A stretch of DNA of 64,000 nucleotides from Streptomyces sp. 2114.4 (GCF_900187385.1 NZ_FYEY01000001.1:1302001-1366000), one strand, 5' to 3'. Counted from the first letter of the stretch, positions 47,116-55,408 are shown. A program made the numbers and translations. Notes: generated from the sequence alone by a model not told the origin.

Positions 47116-47844
47116 ATGATGCCGTGCTGGTATGACGGACCGCTTGCCGCCTTCGACACCGAGACCACGGGCATCGACGTCGAGCGCGACCGCATCGTCT
47201 CCGCCGCCCTGGTGGTCCAGGAGACACCGCGTTCCGCGCCCCGGATCACCCGTTGGCTGATCAACCCGGGCGTCGACATACCCGAGGCCGCCACGGCGGT
47301 GCACGGCCTGACCGGCGACCATCTCGCGCTGCACGGCCGCTGGCCCGCGCCGGTGCTGGAAGAGGTGGCGCGTGCCCTGGCCGCCCAGTCGGTGGCCGGC
47401 CGCCCGCTGGTCGTGATGAACGCCCCGTTCGACCTCACTCTCCTGGAGCGCGAGTTGAAACGGCACCGCGCCAGCTCGCTCGACGCCTACCTGGGCGGCC
47501 ATCCGCTGCGCATCCTCGACCCCCGCGTCCTCGACAAGCACCTGGACCGCTACCGCAAGGGACGCCGCACGCTCACCGATCTGTGCGCCCACTACGAGGT
47601 CGAGCTGACGGACGCCCACGAGGCGGCCGCCGACGCACTCGCCGCGCTGCGCGTCGTCCGGGCCCTGGGCCATCGCTACGCGGACCGCCTGGAGAAGCTG
47701 CACCCGGCGGAGCTGCACACCCGCCAGGCCGTCTGGTACGCCGCCCAGGCACGTGGCCTGCAGGCGTGGTTCGAGCGCAGCGGCAACCCCGAAACCGTCG
47801 ATCCGCACTGGCCGCTGCGCCCCGAACTCCCCGCCGCGGCCTGA
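47116..47844 (+). CDS. DEDDh-family 3'-5' exonuclease (DnaQ-like)
   Basis: A 242-aa exonuclease. Exo I motif F-D-T-E-T-T-G gives Asp14 and Glu16; Exo II has N-A-P-F-D-L near 96-101; Exo III has D-A-H-E-A-A-A-D-A near 172-180. It lacks polymerase-binding features of the replicative epsilon subunit, so repair or RNA processing is possible. ATG at 47116 or 47119, both behind GAGGAG. The longer in-frame extension to the left overlaps the divergent DUF4365 gene. Confidence 0.9.
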   Translation: MMPCWYDGPLAAFDTETTGIDVERDRIVSAALVVQETPRSAPRITRWLINPGVDIPEAATAVHGLTGDHLALHGRWPAPVLEEVARALAAQSVAGRPLVVMNAPFDLTLLERELKRHRASSLDAYLGGHPLRILDPRVLDKHLDRYRKGRRTLTDLCAHYEVELTDAHEAAADALAALRVVRALGHRYADRLEKLHPAELHTRQAVWYAAQARGLQAWFERSGNPETVDPHWPLRPELPAAA

Positions 47845-47939
47845 TCCCTCATCAGCAATTCCGGCCCGGCCGGCAAAGGCGCCGGCCGGAATTCCCGGTG
47901 CGATGTTCTCCCCGCGCGGCGCCGCCTTCTCCCAACAAA

Positions 47940-47972
47940 AAGAACCGGGCCGCTTTTTGCGGCCCGGTTCTT
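47940..47972. terminator. Strong terminator between the exonuclease and tRNA-Val
   Basis: A perfect 14-bp stem, AAGAACCGGGCCGC at 47940-47953 with its complement at 47959-47972. On the minus strand it ends in TTCTTTTTG, a real U-tract, so its main job is to end the tRNA-Val transcript. Confidence 0.92.
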
Positions 47973-47980
47973 GATCCCGG

Positions 47981-48052
47981 TGGGCGATACTGGGTTCGAA
48001 CCAGTGACCTCTTCGGTGTGAACGAAGCGCTCTCCCACTGAGCTAATCGCCC
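47981..48052 (-). tRNA. tRNA-Val (anticodon CAC)
   Basis: A 72-nt cloverleaf: acceptor GGGCGAT paired with ATCGCCC, discriminator A, anticodon stem CTTCG/CGAAG around TTCACAC, and T-arm GGTTCGAAC. CCA is not encoded. Identical to the copy at 48718-48789. Confidence 0.97.
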
Positions 48053-48087
48053 GGGTGTCGGCGGGGTTTCCCTCGCGAACGAGCAGA

Positions 48088-48117
48088 ACAATACAGGCCG
48101 CGCGGGGCTTCCATCAA
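48088..48117 (-). promoter_or_regulatory. Promoter of the first tRNA-Val(CAC)
   Basis: On the minus strand TTGATG (48112-48117) and TATTGT (48088-48093) are 18 bp apart. The start point would be about 30 nt before the tRNA. Confidence 0.75.
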
Positions 48118-48169
48118 ATTCCTGTTCCGCCGGCGCCCGGGGCGGCCCCGCCGGGGCATGCGGGGCGCC

Positions 48170-48631
48170 TCATCCGCGGGCCAGCCAGGCGGCGAGCCCC
48201 CGGCGCCCGGACCGCATCATCAGCGCATGATTGGCGAGGAAGACCGGCCGCCCCAGCAGCGCGAAGCGCCGCAGCAGCGGCTTGCAGACCTCGACGTCCT
48301 GCTCGAAGACCGCGCGGGTGCCGCCGGCGCCGGGCACCACCGTCCAGCGCGCCCAGCCGGCCAGGTCACCGCTCATCCCTATCTCCAGCACCCCCGCGCC
48401 CGGGTCCCGTACGCGCTCGCTCGCCACGACCGTGAGGTCGTACGGCAGCACCGAACGGAAGCGGGCGACGCCGCTGCGGTCGTCGAGCGCCTTCACCTCG
48501 CGGACCTGCGGCCACCACCGGGGGTAGGCCTCGGCGCGTTCGAGGACGGCGTAGACGACGGTCGGCGGGGCGTTGAGCAGCCAGACGGTGCAAAAGCGGT
48601 AGCGGTGCAGTCGGCGTGACCGGACGGGCAT
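48170..48631 (-). CDS. SRPBCC-fold (polyketide cyclase/START-like) protein
   Basis: A 153-aa protein with the START/SRPBCC pattern: early strand, then A-P-P-T-V-V-Y-A-V-L near 20-29 and Y-P-R-W-W-P-Q-V near 36-43, alternating strands and a long C-terminal helix. This fold binds small hydrophobic ligands. No ligand can be named. The ATG at 48631 excludes an upstream extension that would run through tRNA sequence. It lies between two identical tRNA-Val genes. Confidence 0.8.
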   Translation of the reverse strand: MPVRSRRLHRYRFCTVWLLNAPPTVVYAVLERAEAYPRWWPQVREVKALDDRSGVARFRSVLPYDLTVVASERVRDPGAGVLEIGMSGDLAGWARWTVVPGAGGTRAVFEQDVEVCKPLLRRFALLGRPVFLANHALMMRSGRRGLAAWLARG

Positions 48632-48677
48632 GGTCCCAGTGTGCGCCCCGCGGCGGCGCAGGTGCGCAACAACTGCG

Positions 48678-48708
48678 ACGGCCCGGAGACTTGAAGTCTC
48701 CGGGCCGT
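48678..48708 (-). terminator. Terminator of the second tRNA-Val(CAC)
   Basis: A perfect 14-bp stem, ACGGCCCGGAGACT at 48678-48691 with its complement at 48695-48708, around TGA, 9 bp below the tRNA. Confidence 0.85.
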
Positions 48709-48717
48709 CGTCCGGGG

Positions 48718-48789
48718 TGGGCGATACTGGGTTCGAACCAGTGACCTCTTCGGTGTGAACGAAGCGCTCTCCCACTGAGCTAATCGCCC
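48718..48789 (-). tRNA. tRNA-Val (anticodon CAC), second copy
   Basis: Identical over all 72 nt to the gene at 47981-48052. A TAATGT -10 box (48803-48808, minus strand) precedes it, but no good -35 is visible. Confidence 0.97.
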
Positions 48790-48843
48790 GGGCGCACCGC
48801 CAACATTACCCCACGTCGGCGGGCACTTCTGACCACGGCGACG

Positions 48844-49275
48844 TCACTCGGAGACGTTCCACGGCATCGCGAGGCCGAACTTCCAGACATAGACCGCGAG
48901 CACCGCGGCGATGATCACGAGGCCGACGGCGGTCAGGATGATGTTGCGCCGCCGCACCTTGGGGTCGAGCGCCTTCTGGGCCGCTTCCGTGACCTTCCGC
49001 TTGGTCCAGCGCAGCACCAGCTGGGCCCAGACGAATTCCGTCGCCCAGATCGCCATACCGGCGAAGATCACCAGCCAGCCCGGCCCCGGCAGCGGCAGCA
49101 TGATCACGCCGCCCACCACGACCGCGAGGCCGACGACGAAGACCCCGACCTGCCAGCTCACGTGCAGCGGCCGGGAGCGCTTGATGAAGTGCGGCGCTCT
49201 CGAACCGAGCGGCTGCCCGGCCGGAGCGGCGTCCTCCTCCACCGTTCCCAACCCCCCGTTACTCTGCGTATTCAT
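48844..49275 (-). CDS. TIGR02611/PGPGW-family membrane protein
   Basis: A 143-aa integral membrane protein. The signature P-L-P-G-P-G-W is near residues 61-67 between two helices (about 41-60 and 66-85), and a third helix lies at about 111-131. The family is widespread in actinobacteria with no known function. The ATG at 49275 is the first reasonable start; the ribosome site is weak. It is divergent from ssgB and may share regulatory DNA with it. Confidence 0.88.
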   Translation of the reverse strand: MNTQSNGGLGTVEEDAAPAGQPLGSRAPHFIKRSRPLHVSWQVGVFVVGLAVVVGGVIMLPLPGPGWLVIFAGMAIWATEFVWAQLVLRWTKRKVTEAAQKALDPKVRRRNIILTAVGLVIIAAVLAVYVWKFGLAMPWNVSE

Positions 49276-49465
49276 ACCCGCAAACTTACCGGACGGGGTG
49301 GGTCCGGCGGAATTACCGCCGAGGACGATCCCGCAATCCGCCGGAAGAGGTACCTGAAGCCACACAAAACCGTCAGAGGGGTTTACAACGGCACCGTAGG
49401 TGGCATGTCGATTTCGCCGACGTGCGAATCCCCGAGCGCACACTGAGCGAAAGGCCCTGGCGCTT

Positions 49466-49879
49466 ATGAACACCACGGTCAGCTGCGAGCTGCACCTGCG
49501 CCTCGTTGTGTCGAGCGAGTCCTCACTGCCTGTACCCGCGGGCCTGCGGTATGACACGGCCGATCCTTATGCCGTGCATGCCACCTTCCATACCGGAGCC
49601 GAGGAGACCGTGGAGTGGGTTTTCGCCCGCGACCTCCTCGCCGAGGGCCTGCACCGGCCCACGGGCACCGGAGACGTCCGAGTATGGCCGTCCCGGAGCC
49701 ACGGACAGGGCGTGGTCTGCATCGCCCTGAGCTCCCCGGAGGGCGAGGCCCTGCTCGAGGCGCCCGCACGGGCCCTCGAGTCGTTCCTCAAAAGGACCGA
49801 TGCCGCCGTACCGCCCGGTACGGAGCACCGGCATTTCGATCTCGACACCGAGCTCTCCCACATCCTTGCGGAGAGCTGA
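49466..49879 (+). CDS. ssgB: Sporulation-specific cell division protein SsgB
   Basis: SsgA-like protein that marks septum sites and recruits FtsZ during sporulation of aerial hyphae. It has 137 aa with the family core VSCELHLRLV, D-P-Y-A-V-H-A-T-F, V-E-W-V-F-A-R-D-L-L and a VRVWPS turn. Length and sequence fit SsgB rather than SsgA, from memory of SCO1541. No strong Shine-Dalgarno is present before the ATG. A GTTTAC at 49381-49386 could be part of a stress-sigma promoter. Confidence 0.95.
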   Translation: MNTTVSCELHLRLVVSSESSLPVPAGLRYDTADPYAVHATFHTGAEETVEWVFARDLLAEGLHRPTGTGDVRVWPSRSHGQGVVCIALSSPEGEALLEAPARALESFLKRTDAAVPPGTEHRHFDLDTELSHILAES

Positions 49880-50106
49880 GACGCAGCACGGTTACCGAAA
49901 GCACCCACCCGCTCACACTTGCGTCCGTCCGACTCGGGGAGACGGCGCAGGACCGACAAGTTCATACGGCACACTTCGGCGTCGTCGCCGCGGACCCACC
50001 GCGGAGTCGGCGCTGAAGCTTGTTCCGGGCGCGGGATTCGGCGACCATGCGGCAACCACACCGGGGGCGGTACTCGTCCGGCCCCACCCTGCCAGGGAGC
50101 GGAACC

Positions 50107-50676
50107 GTGATGATCAGCCATGACACCCGGTGCGCACTGGATGCGGTCGTCGACCTGCTGAACACCGCTCCGGAGGGCGACTCGCCCGCAGCGCCGGACA
50201 GCCTGACCGGCCTCGCGGCCCTCGAGGACTTCGTCCGGCGCCATGACGTCAGCGACGTGGGGGCGCTCGGTGCGGGCGATCTGGCGGCCGTACGGTCCGT
50301 CCGCGCGCGGTTCGCGCGGATCTTCGCGGCCGACGACGACCGCGCCGCGGCCGAACAGCTGAACGCGCTGGTCGCCTCGGCGGGCACCACACCGCAGCTG
50401 ACCGATCACGACGGGTACGACTGGCACGTCCACTACTTCGCGCCGGGCGCGTCGGTCGCCGAGCACCTGGCCGCGGACGGCGGGATGGCGCTGGCCTTCC
50501 TCCTCGTCGCCGGAGAGCGCGAGCGGCTGCGGCGCTGCGAGGCGCCGGACTGCCGGCATGCCTTCGTCGACCTCTCGCGCAACCGCTCCCGGCGCTACTG
50601 CGACAGCCGCACCTGCGGAAACCGGCTGCATGTCGCGGCCTACCGGGCGCGGCGGCGGGAGGCCGCGGCGGGCTGA
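50107..50676 (+). CDS. CGNR zinc-finger / ABATE-domain protein
   Basis: A 189-aa probable transcription regulator. The N-terminal ABATE-type region (about 1-135) is followed by a C-terminal CGNR zinc finger with C-E-A-P-D-C near 143 and C-D-S-R-T-C-G-N-R near 162. The GTG at 50107 is well spaced from AGGGAG; an ATG one codon later is the alternative. It stands alone in the plus direction after ssgB. Targets unknown. Confidence 0.88.
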   Translation: MMISHDTRCALDAVVDLLNTAPEGDSPAAPDSLTGLAALEDFVRRHDVSDVGALGAGDLAAVRSVRARFARIFAADDDRAAAEQLNALVASAGTTPQLTDHDGYDWHVHYFAPGASVAEHLAADGGMALAFLLVAGERERLRRCEAPDCRHAFVDLSRNRSRRYCDSRTCGNRLHVAAYRARRREAAAG

Positions 50677-50742
50677 GCGCCGGTCGCGGCACCCCCACGG
50701 GGTGGACGGCGGCGGGGTGTACAGCGGCGGTGCATGGCCGCT

Positions 50743-50898
50743 TCACAGCAGGAAGAGGTCGTGCACCGCCCCGAGAAGGAGCAGAAAGCCGATGACGGCG
50801 AGGAAGAGCATCAGCGGCGGCTGGGACAGCGCGAACAGGCAGCCGCGCGGTTCGGGGGACGGGGCGTCGTCTTGGGCGAGGGCGCACTCATCGTTCAT
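50743..50898 (-). CDS. Small single-helix membrane protein
   Basis: A 51-aa open frame, MNDECALAQDD then Pro-rich, then a membrane helix at about 30-46 (LMLFLAVIGFLLLLGAV). The codon bias is typical of the region, although the ribosome site is weak. It lies between the CGNR gene and the next membrane protein. A real gene is likely from the clear hydrophobic pattern in otherwise GC-biased DNA; function unknown. Confidence 0.55.
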   Translation of the reverse strand: MNDECALAQDDAPSPEPRGCLFALSQPPLMLFLAVIGFLLLLGAVHDLFLL

Positions 50899-50966
50899 CT
50901 CGCGCGCATCATGACGCAGATGATCGTGCCAATGCGCCCGATATGCGCCTCAGCAGCGGTAGTTCA

Positions 50967-51428
50967 TCAGATCCCGTGCTTTTTCAGGATCGCTTCGATG
51001 TCCGAGAAGTCATCCCTGGGTGCGCCGTCCTTGCCCTGGGCGGCCTTCCCCTTGGATGCCGGCTGCGCGGCGCCCCGGGCGGCGCCGAGGGAGGGCACGG
51101 AGGCGGCCGGGGCCACCGCGTCGGACCGGTCGGCCGCCGCGGCCTTGCGCTCCTTGCGGCTGCCGATCCCGCCCCTGCGGCGCTCCACTCCCCTGCTGAT
51201 CATGAACAGCACGGCGGAGAGTGCGAGCACACCGAAGCCGGCCCAGACCGTGGGCTTGAAGACGATGTTGGTGACCCAGTCGATGACGCCCGTCATCACC
51301 AGGCCGATGGGAACCAAGGAAAAAGCGGCGATGCGGGTCGCGGCCAGGAACCGCTTGCGGTATGCCGTCAGCGCGGCGATGCCCAGGCCCACTGCCGACA
51401 CCGCGGCGCAGACGGTCGAGGTCAGCAT
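50967..51428 (-). CDS. Membrane protein with disordered C-terminal tail, unknown function
   Basis: A 153-aa protein with three helices (about 2-22, 31-52 and 60-79), then an Arg/Ala/Lys-rich tail ending in a helical D-D-F-S-D-I-E-A-I-L-K-K-H-G-I. The ATG has AGGAGG five bases upstream, one of the best ribosome sites in the window. I know the family only as conserved in Streptomyces. The C-terminal amphipathic peptide may be a docking motif (inference). Confidence 0.82.
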   Translation of the reverse strand: MLTSTVCAAVSAVGLGIAALTAYRKRFLAATRIAAFSLVPIGLVMTGVIDWVTNIVFKPTVWAGFGVLALSAVLFMISRGVERRRGGIGSRKERKAAAADRSDAVAPAASVPSLGAARGAAQPASKGKAAQGKDGAPRDDFSDIEAILKKHGI

Positions 51429-51623
51429 CCGGTCCTCCTGCTGCTGAAAGGGCGAGCAGGCACTCTGCTCCCTTCCATCCTGCCTTGTCCGGCCGGGCGC
51501 GGGCCATGTTCCGGGACGGGCTCAGGGACATCTCGGGGTTGCGCTCCTCCGCAGGTGCCGGTTCCGTCACCGGGGCGGGGTACCAGCGGGTGTCGGCCGG
51601 GGGCGGGCTGGAAGACTGGCCCC

Positions 51624-52151
51624 ATGAACGACGCCACCACCTCCGCCGCCCGCCCCGACCGCCCCGTTCTGGACGTGTGGTGCGAATTGCAGTGCCCGGA
51701 CTGCCGTACCGCCCTGGAGGACCTGCGGGCGCTGCGGGCGCGCTACGGCGACCGGCTGGACGTCCGGCTGCGCCACTTCCCCCTCCCCAAGCACAAGCAC
51801 GCCTACGTGGCCGCGCAGGCCGCCGAGGAGGCCATCGAGCAGGGCCAGGGCTGGCCGTACATCGAGGCGGTGCTGGCGCGCAGCGAAGAGCTCGGCGCGC
51901 GCGGCGAGAAGCTGCTGCTGGAGGTCGCCGGGGAGCTGGGGCTGGACGCCGAGGAGCTGGACACCGCGCTGATCGACGGGCGGCATCTGCTGATCGTCGA
52001 CGCGGACCAGGCCGAGGGCAAGGCGATCGGGGTGACCGGGACCCCCACCTATGTGATCGGCGGCGAGCGGCTGGACGGCGGCACGAGCCAGGAGGGGCTG
52101 CGCGCCCGCATCGAGGAGATCGCCGACCGGCTGCTGGCCGGACAGGACTGA
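51624..52151 (+). CDS. DsbA-family thiol oxidoreductase-like protein
   Basis: A 175-aa thioredoxin-fold protein with the active-site C-P-D-C at 24-27 and the cis-Pro loop T-G-T-P-T-Y near 138. The inserted helical domain spans about 55-130. There is no signal peptide, so it acts in the cytoplasm, more like FrnE/DsbA-type isomerases. It is convergent with the GNAT gene. A link with the VKOR protein at 13817 is unlikely, given the cytoplasmic location. Confidence 0.88.
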   Translation: MNDATTSAARPDRPVLDVWCELQCPDCRTALEDLRALRARYGDRLDVRLRHFPLPKHKHAYVAAQAAEEAIEQGQGWPYIEAVLARSEELGARGEKLLLEVAGELGLDAEELDTALIDGRHLLIVDADQAEGKAIGVTGTPTYVIGGERLDGGTSQEGLRARIEEIADRLLAGQD

Positions 52152-52221
52152 GCCGGGCCGCACGGGCACCGGCGGGCCGCACGGGCTTCGGGCCGGTCTC
52201 ACGGGCGCCGCCCGGACCGCC

Positions 52222-53052
52222 TCACAGGATCGGCTTCCACAACAGGTACCCGGTGGGCCGGTAGCCCAGCGAGGTGTAGAGGCCGAGCGCCGGCGCGTTG
52301 TCCGCGTAGACGTTCAGGCCGAGGGTGGTGTGGCCGGCGGCCAGGCTCTCGCGCTCGGCGACCAGCATCAGGGTGCGGCCGTGGCCGTGCCCGCGGTGTG
52401 CGGGATCGACCCGTACGTCGACGACATAGCCGCCCGGCTGGCCCGGCATCCGCAGGGCGACCCAGATGCTGCCGACGTCCGCGCCGCGGTGGGCCAGGAC
52501 GCGCAGCGCGTGGTCGGGCGTGTCCACACCGTCCGGCAGCAGGGCGCGATGGCTCGCGGCCGCGACCTCCTCGGCGCGTGCGCGGGGCATCCCCTGGCCC
52601 CGCTGCGTCCGGACGTACTCGGCGAGCGCGGCGTCCCGCCAGGCCGGGTACTCCACTTCGCTGAGCGCACGGTCGCTGCTGTTCCCGGGGAGCCGGGGCG
52701 GGCCGTCGAGGGTTTTGCTCATCGTGCGGCTGCGCTCGGTGTAGCCCAGCGCCGCGGCGAGCCGGGCGGCGGCCTCGGCGCCGGCGGGGACGGTCACCTC
52801 GATCTGCCGGCAGCCCCAGCCGCGCAGGACCTCCTCGGCGGCGAGCGCGGCGACCGTGGCGCGGCCGCGGTGCCGGTCCGGCTCCTCGACGGTCAGCTCC
52901 GCGATCCGGCCCGCCGTCGGGCCGAACCGGGCATCCGTCGTCAGCCGGATCCCCCCGACCCTGCGGCTGTTGACACAGATGTCGTACGGACGGGCCCGGC
53001 GCCCGTCGTCGGGTCGCTCTTCGGGTCCCGCGGGGCGCAGCGTTGTGGTCAC
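52222..53052 (-). CDS. Tandem GNAT acetyltransferase
   Basis: A 276-aa protein with two GNAT-like halves. The first (about 25-105) is degenerate. The second (about 125-276) has the acetyl-CoA site V-D-P-A-H-R-G-H-G-H-G-R near 218-229 and ends YTSLGYRPTGYLLWKPIL. Substrate unknown. It follows pabC by 35 bp in the same direction and may be read with it. Confidence 0.85.
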   Translation of the reverse strand: MTTTLRPAGPEERPDDGRRARPYDICVNSRRVGGIRLTTDARFGPTAGRIAELTVEEPDRHRGRATVAALAAEEVLRGWGCRQIEVTVPAGAEAAARLAAALGYTERSRTMSKTLDGPPRLPGNSSDRALSEVEYPAWRDAALAEYVRTQRGQGMPRARAEEVAAASHRALLPDGVDTPDHALRVLAHRGADVGSIWVALRMPGQPGGYVVDVRVDPAHRGHGHGRTLMLVAERESLAAGHTTLGLNVYADNAPALGLYTSLGYRPTGYLLWKPIL

Positions 53053-53087
53053 GAGGACTTTCTACTCGCCCCTGCGCGGGCCCGTCA

Positions 53088-53912
53088 TCACCGCGGATCG
53101 AAGTCGGCGGCGGACTGCTCGTCGAAGATCCGCATGGCTTCCGCGGTCACCGGGCCCGGGGCGTCGGCGAGTTGACGGTCGTCGATGCGGGTCACGGCCT
53201 GGACGTCGCGCAGGGTGGAGGTCAGGAAGATCTCCTCGGCCCGCTCCAGTGCGTCCAGCGGCAGGTCGGTCTCCTTGGCGCCGGCCCAGCTGATGGTCAG
53301 GGCGCGGGTGATGCCCGCCAGGCAGCCGGAGTGCAGCGGCGGCGTGTGCAGTTCGCCGTCCAGCACGACGAAGACGTTGGAGCCGGTGCCCTCGCAGAGC
53401 GCGCCGACCGTGTTGGCGAACAGGGCCTCGGAGGCGTCCCGTTCACGGGCGCGGGCCAGGGCGACGACGTTCTCGCCGTACGACGTGGTCTTCAGGCCGG
53501 TGAGCGCCCCGCGCTCGTTACGGGTCCACGGGACCGTGACGGCGGCCGTGGTGTCGGGGCGGCGCGTGGTCTCGGAGAGCGCGATGACCAGCGTGGGGCC
53601 GGCGTCGCCGCGGTCCGAGCCGAGCGGTGAGACGCCGCCGGTGTAGGTGAGCCGCAGCCGGCCCAGGGCCATCGGGTTGGCGTCGAGGACCGCCGCGCAG
53701 CCGCGCCGCACCTCGTCGAGATCGGGATCGGGCAGGCCCAGTCCGCGGGCCGAGGTGGTCAGGCGCTCCAGGTGGCGGGTGAGGGCGAAGGCACGGCCGC
53801 GCTCGGCCTTGATGGTCTCGAAGACTCCGTCGCCGACCGTCAGCCCGTGGTCGAAGACCGAGACCCGGGCGCCCTCGGCGTCCTGCAGCGTGCCGTTGAG
53901 CCAGATCTTCAT
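53088..53912 (-). CDS. pabC: Aminodeoxychorismate lyase (class IV PLP aminotransferase family)
   Basis: Releases pyruvate from aminodeoxychorismate to give p-aminobenzoate for folate. It has 274 aa, with the PLP lysine at about Lys141 (G-L-K-T-T-S-Y) and E-G-T-G-S-N-V-F near 178. Branched-chain or D-amino-acid aminotransferases share this fold, but the 4-bp overlap with pabB argues for PabC. Confidence 0.9.
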   Translation of the reverse strand: MKIWLNGTLQDAEGARVSVFDHGLTVGDGVFETIKAERGRAFALTRHLERLTTSARGLGLPDPDLDEVRRGCAAVLDANPMALGRLRLTYTGGVSPLGSDRGDAGPTLVIALSETTRRPDTTAAVTVPWTRNERGALTGLKTTSYGENVVALARARERDASEALFANTVGALCEGTGSNVFVVLDGELHTPPLHSGCLAGITRALTISWAGAKETDLPLDALERAEEIFLTSTLRDVQAVTRIDDRQLADAPGPVTAEAMRIFDEQSAADFDPR

Positions 53913-54976
53913 CGCTTTCCTCCACTCGCCTCGTGCAGGCCCGACGCTACCGCGAGCAGCCTGCGCGCCTTCAACTCGGTCTCGGCCCACTCCCGCTCCG
54001 GATCGGAGTCCCAGATGATCCCGGCGCCGGCGCCGAAGCGGAGCACTGGGCCGCCGGGCGGGGTGCGGTCGATCCAGAACGTACGGATGCCCACCGCGAG
54101 CTCGCCGGTGCGGCGGTCCGCGTCGACCCAGCCGATGCCTCCGCAGTAGGGGCCGCGGGGTGCGGTCTCCAGCTCGTCGATGATCCGCAGCGCGCTGGAT
54201 TTGGGGGCGCCGGTGACCGACCCGGGCGGGAAGGTGGCGTCCAGCAGATCCGCCCAGGCGGTTTTCTCGTTCGCCCCGTCCAGTTCGCCGCACACGGTGG
54301 AGACGAGATGGACCAGGCCGGGGTGCTCTTCGACGGCGCACAGTGCCGGGACGGTCACGGAGCCGGTGGCGCAGACCCGGCCGAGATCGTTGCGGACCAG
54401 GTCCACGATCATCACGTTCTCCGCCCGGTCCTTCGCCGAGAGGTCCGCCGCGGTCCGCCCGGTGCCCTTGATGGGGCCGGAGGCGACGGTGCGGTCCTCG
54501 CGCCGCAGATACAGCTCCGGGGAGGCGCTGGCGATCTCGACGCCATGGCCGGGCAGCCGGATCGTGCCCGCGTGCGGCGCCGGGTTGCCGCGGGCCAGCA
54601 CCGCGGACAGCGCGTCCACGTCGGCACGGCCGGGGTCGGGCAGCGGCGCGGTCAGCACCCGGCAGAGGTTCACCTGGTAGACGTCGCCGGCCGCGATGTG
54701 TTCACGGATGCGCCGCACACCGCCTGTATAGGCGTCGCGGTCCAGGGAGCTGGTCCAGGCACCGGGGGCGGGGCCGCGCCAGCCGTCGGGGTCCGGACCG
54801 TCCGCCGCGGTGGCCGGGCGTACGTCGCCGAAGCGGGCGCAGACCACCGCGCCCTCGAAATCGGCGGCCACGGCCCACCAGCCCGTGGAGTCCAGAGCCG
54901 CGGGATCGCTGGTCACATCCAGCAGGTCGGTGGCTATCAGGCCGCCGAAGCGTGCCATCGGAGCGAAGTCGTGCAC
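53909..54976 (-). CDS. pabB: Aminodeoxychorismate synthase component I
   Basis: Chorismate-binding enzyme that aminates chorismate for p-aminobenzoate synthesis. It has 355 aa, with I-K-G-T-G-R near 175, DRAENVMIVDLVRNDLGR near 188 and G-S-V-T-G-A-P-K near 263. It has no glutaminase domain, so a separate PabA is required. The GTG at 54976 lacks a Shine-Dalgarno; a TAGACT seven bases upstream suggests a leaderless transcript. Divergent from the tRNA cluster. Confidence 0.9.
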   Translation of the reverse strand: MHDFAPMARFGGLIATDLLDVTSDPAALDSTGWWAVAADFEGAVVCARFGDVRPATAADGPDPDGWRGPAPGAWTSSLDRDAYTGGVRRIREHIAAGDVYQVNLCRVLTAPLPDPGRADVDALSAVLARGNPAPHAGTIRLPGHGVEIASASPELYLRREDRTVASGPIKGTGRTAADLSAKDRAENVMIVDLVRNDLGRVCATGSVTVPALCAVEEHPGLVHLVSTVCGELDGANEKTAWADLLDATFPPGSVTGAPKSSALRIIDELETAPRGPYCGGIGWVDADRRTGELAVGIRTFWIDRTPPGGPVLRFGAGAGIIWDSDPEREWAETELKARRLLAVASGLHEASGGKR

Positions 54977-55052
54977 GTCAGCGAGTCTATGGCGGCGGCC
55001 CCGAGGCTGCCTGTGCCGAGCGAGCAGCGCAGCACGCTGCACAAACGCGTTT

Positions 55053-55080
55053 TTGTACTGGCCCCGGAATCCGCTAGAGT
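55053..55080 (+). promoter_or_regulatory. Promoter of the tRNA cluster
   Basis: TTGTAC at 55053-55058 and TAGAGT at 55075-55080 with 16 bp between, about 74 bp upstream of tRNA-Gly. No other promoter is seen between the five tRNAs, so they are probably one transcript. Confidence 0.78.
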
Positions 55081-55153
55081 TCAACACGTCGCCGGGACGC
55101 GCAAGCGCCCCGGAGGACACGTAGCTCCCGGACGTAGTCTGGGAGAGACACCT

Positions 55154-55226
<73 letters not shown>

Positions 55227-55261
55227 CGATGTGGGGGATCTTCCCGAACCCCCTCACTCCT

Positions 55262-55335
55262 GGTGGAGTGGCCGAGAGGCGAGGCAACGGCCTGCAAAGC
55301 CGTCTACACGGGTTCAAATCCCGTCTCCACCTCCA
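55262..55335 (+). tRNA. tRNA-Cys (anticodon GCA), CCA encoded
   Basis: Acceptor GGTGGAG/CTCCACC, discriminator U73 as expected for Cys, anticodon loop CTGCAAA in stem ACGGC/GCCGT. CCA at 55333-55335 is present in the DNA, unlike in its neighbours. Confidence 0.96.
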
Positions 55336-55336
55336 A

Positions 55337-55408
55337 GGACGATTAGCTCAGCGGGAGAGCGCTTCCCTGACACGGAAGAGGTCACTGGTTCAATCCCAGT
55401 ATCGTCCA
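55337..55408 (+). tRNA. tRNA-Val (anticodon GAC), copy 1
   Basis: A 72-nt cloverleaf with acceptor GGACGAT/ATCGTCC, discriminator A, anticodon stem CTTCC/GGAAG around CTGACAC. Begins two bases after the tRNA-Cys discriminator-CCA. Confidence 0.97.

Noticed and set aside
13817..52151. Functional pair of the VKOR protein with the DsbA-like protein
   Set aside because: The DsbA-like protein lacks a signal peptide, so it should be cytoplasmic, while VKOR active-site cysteines face outward. The genes are also far apart.
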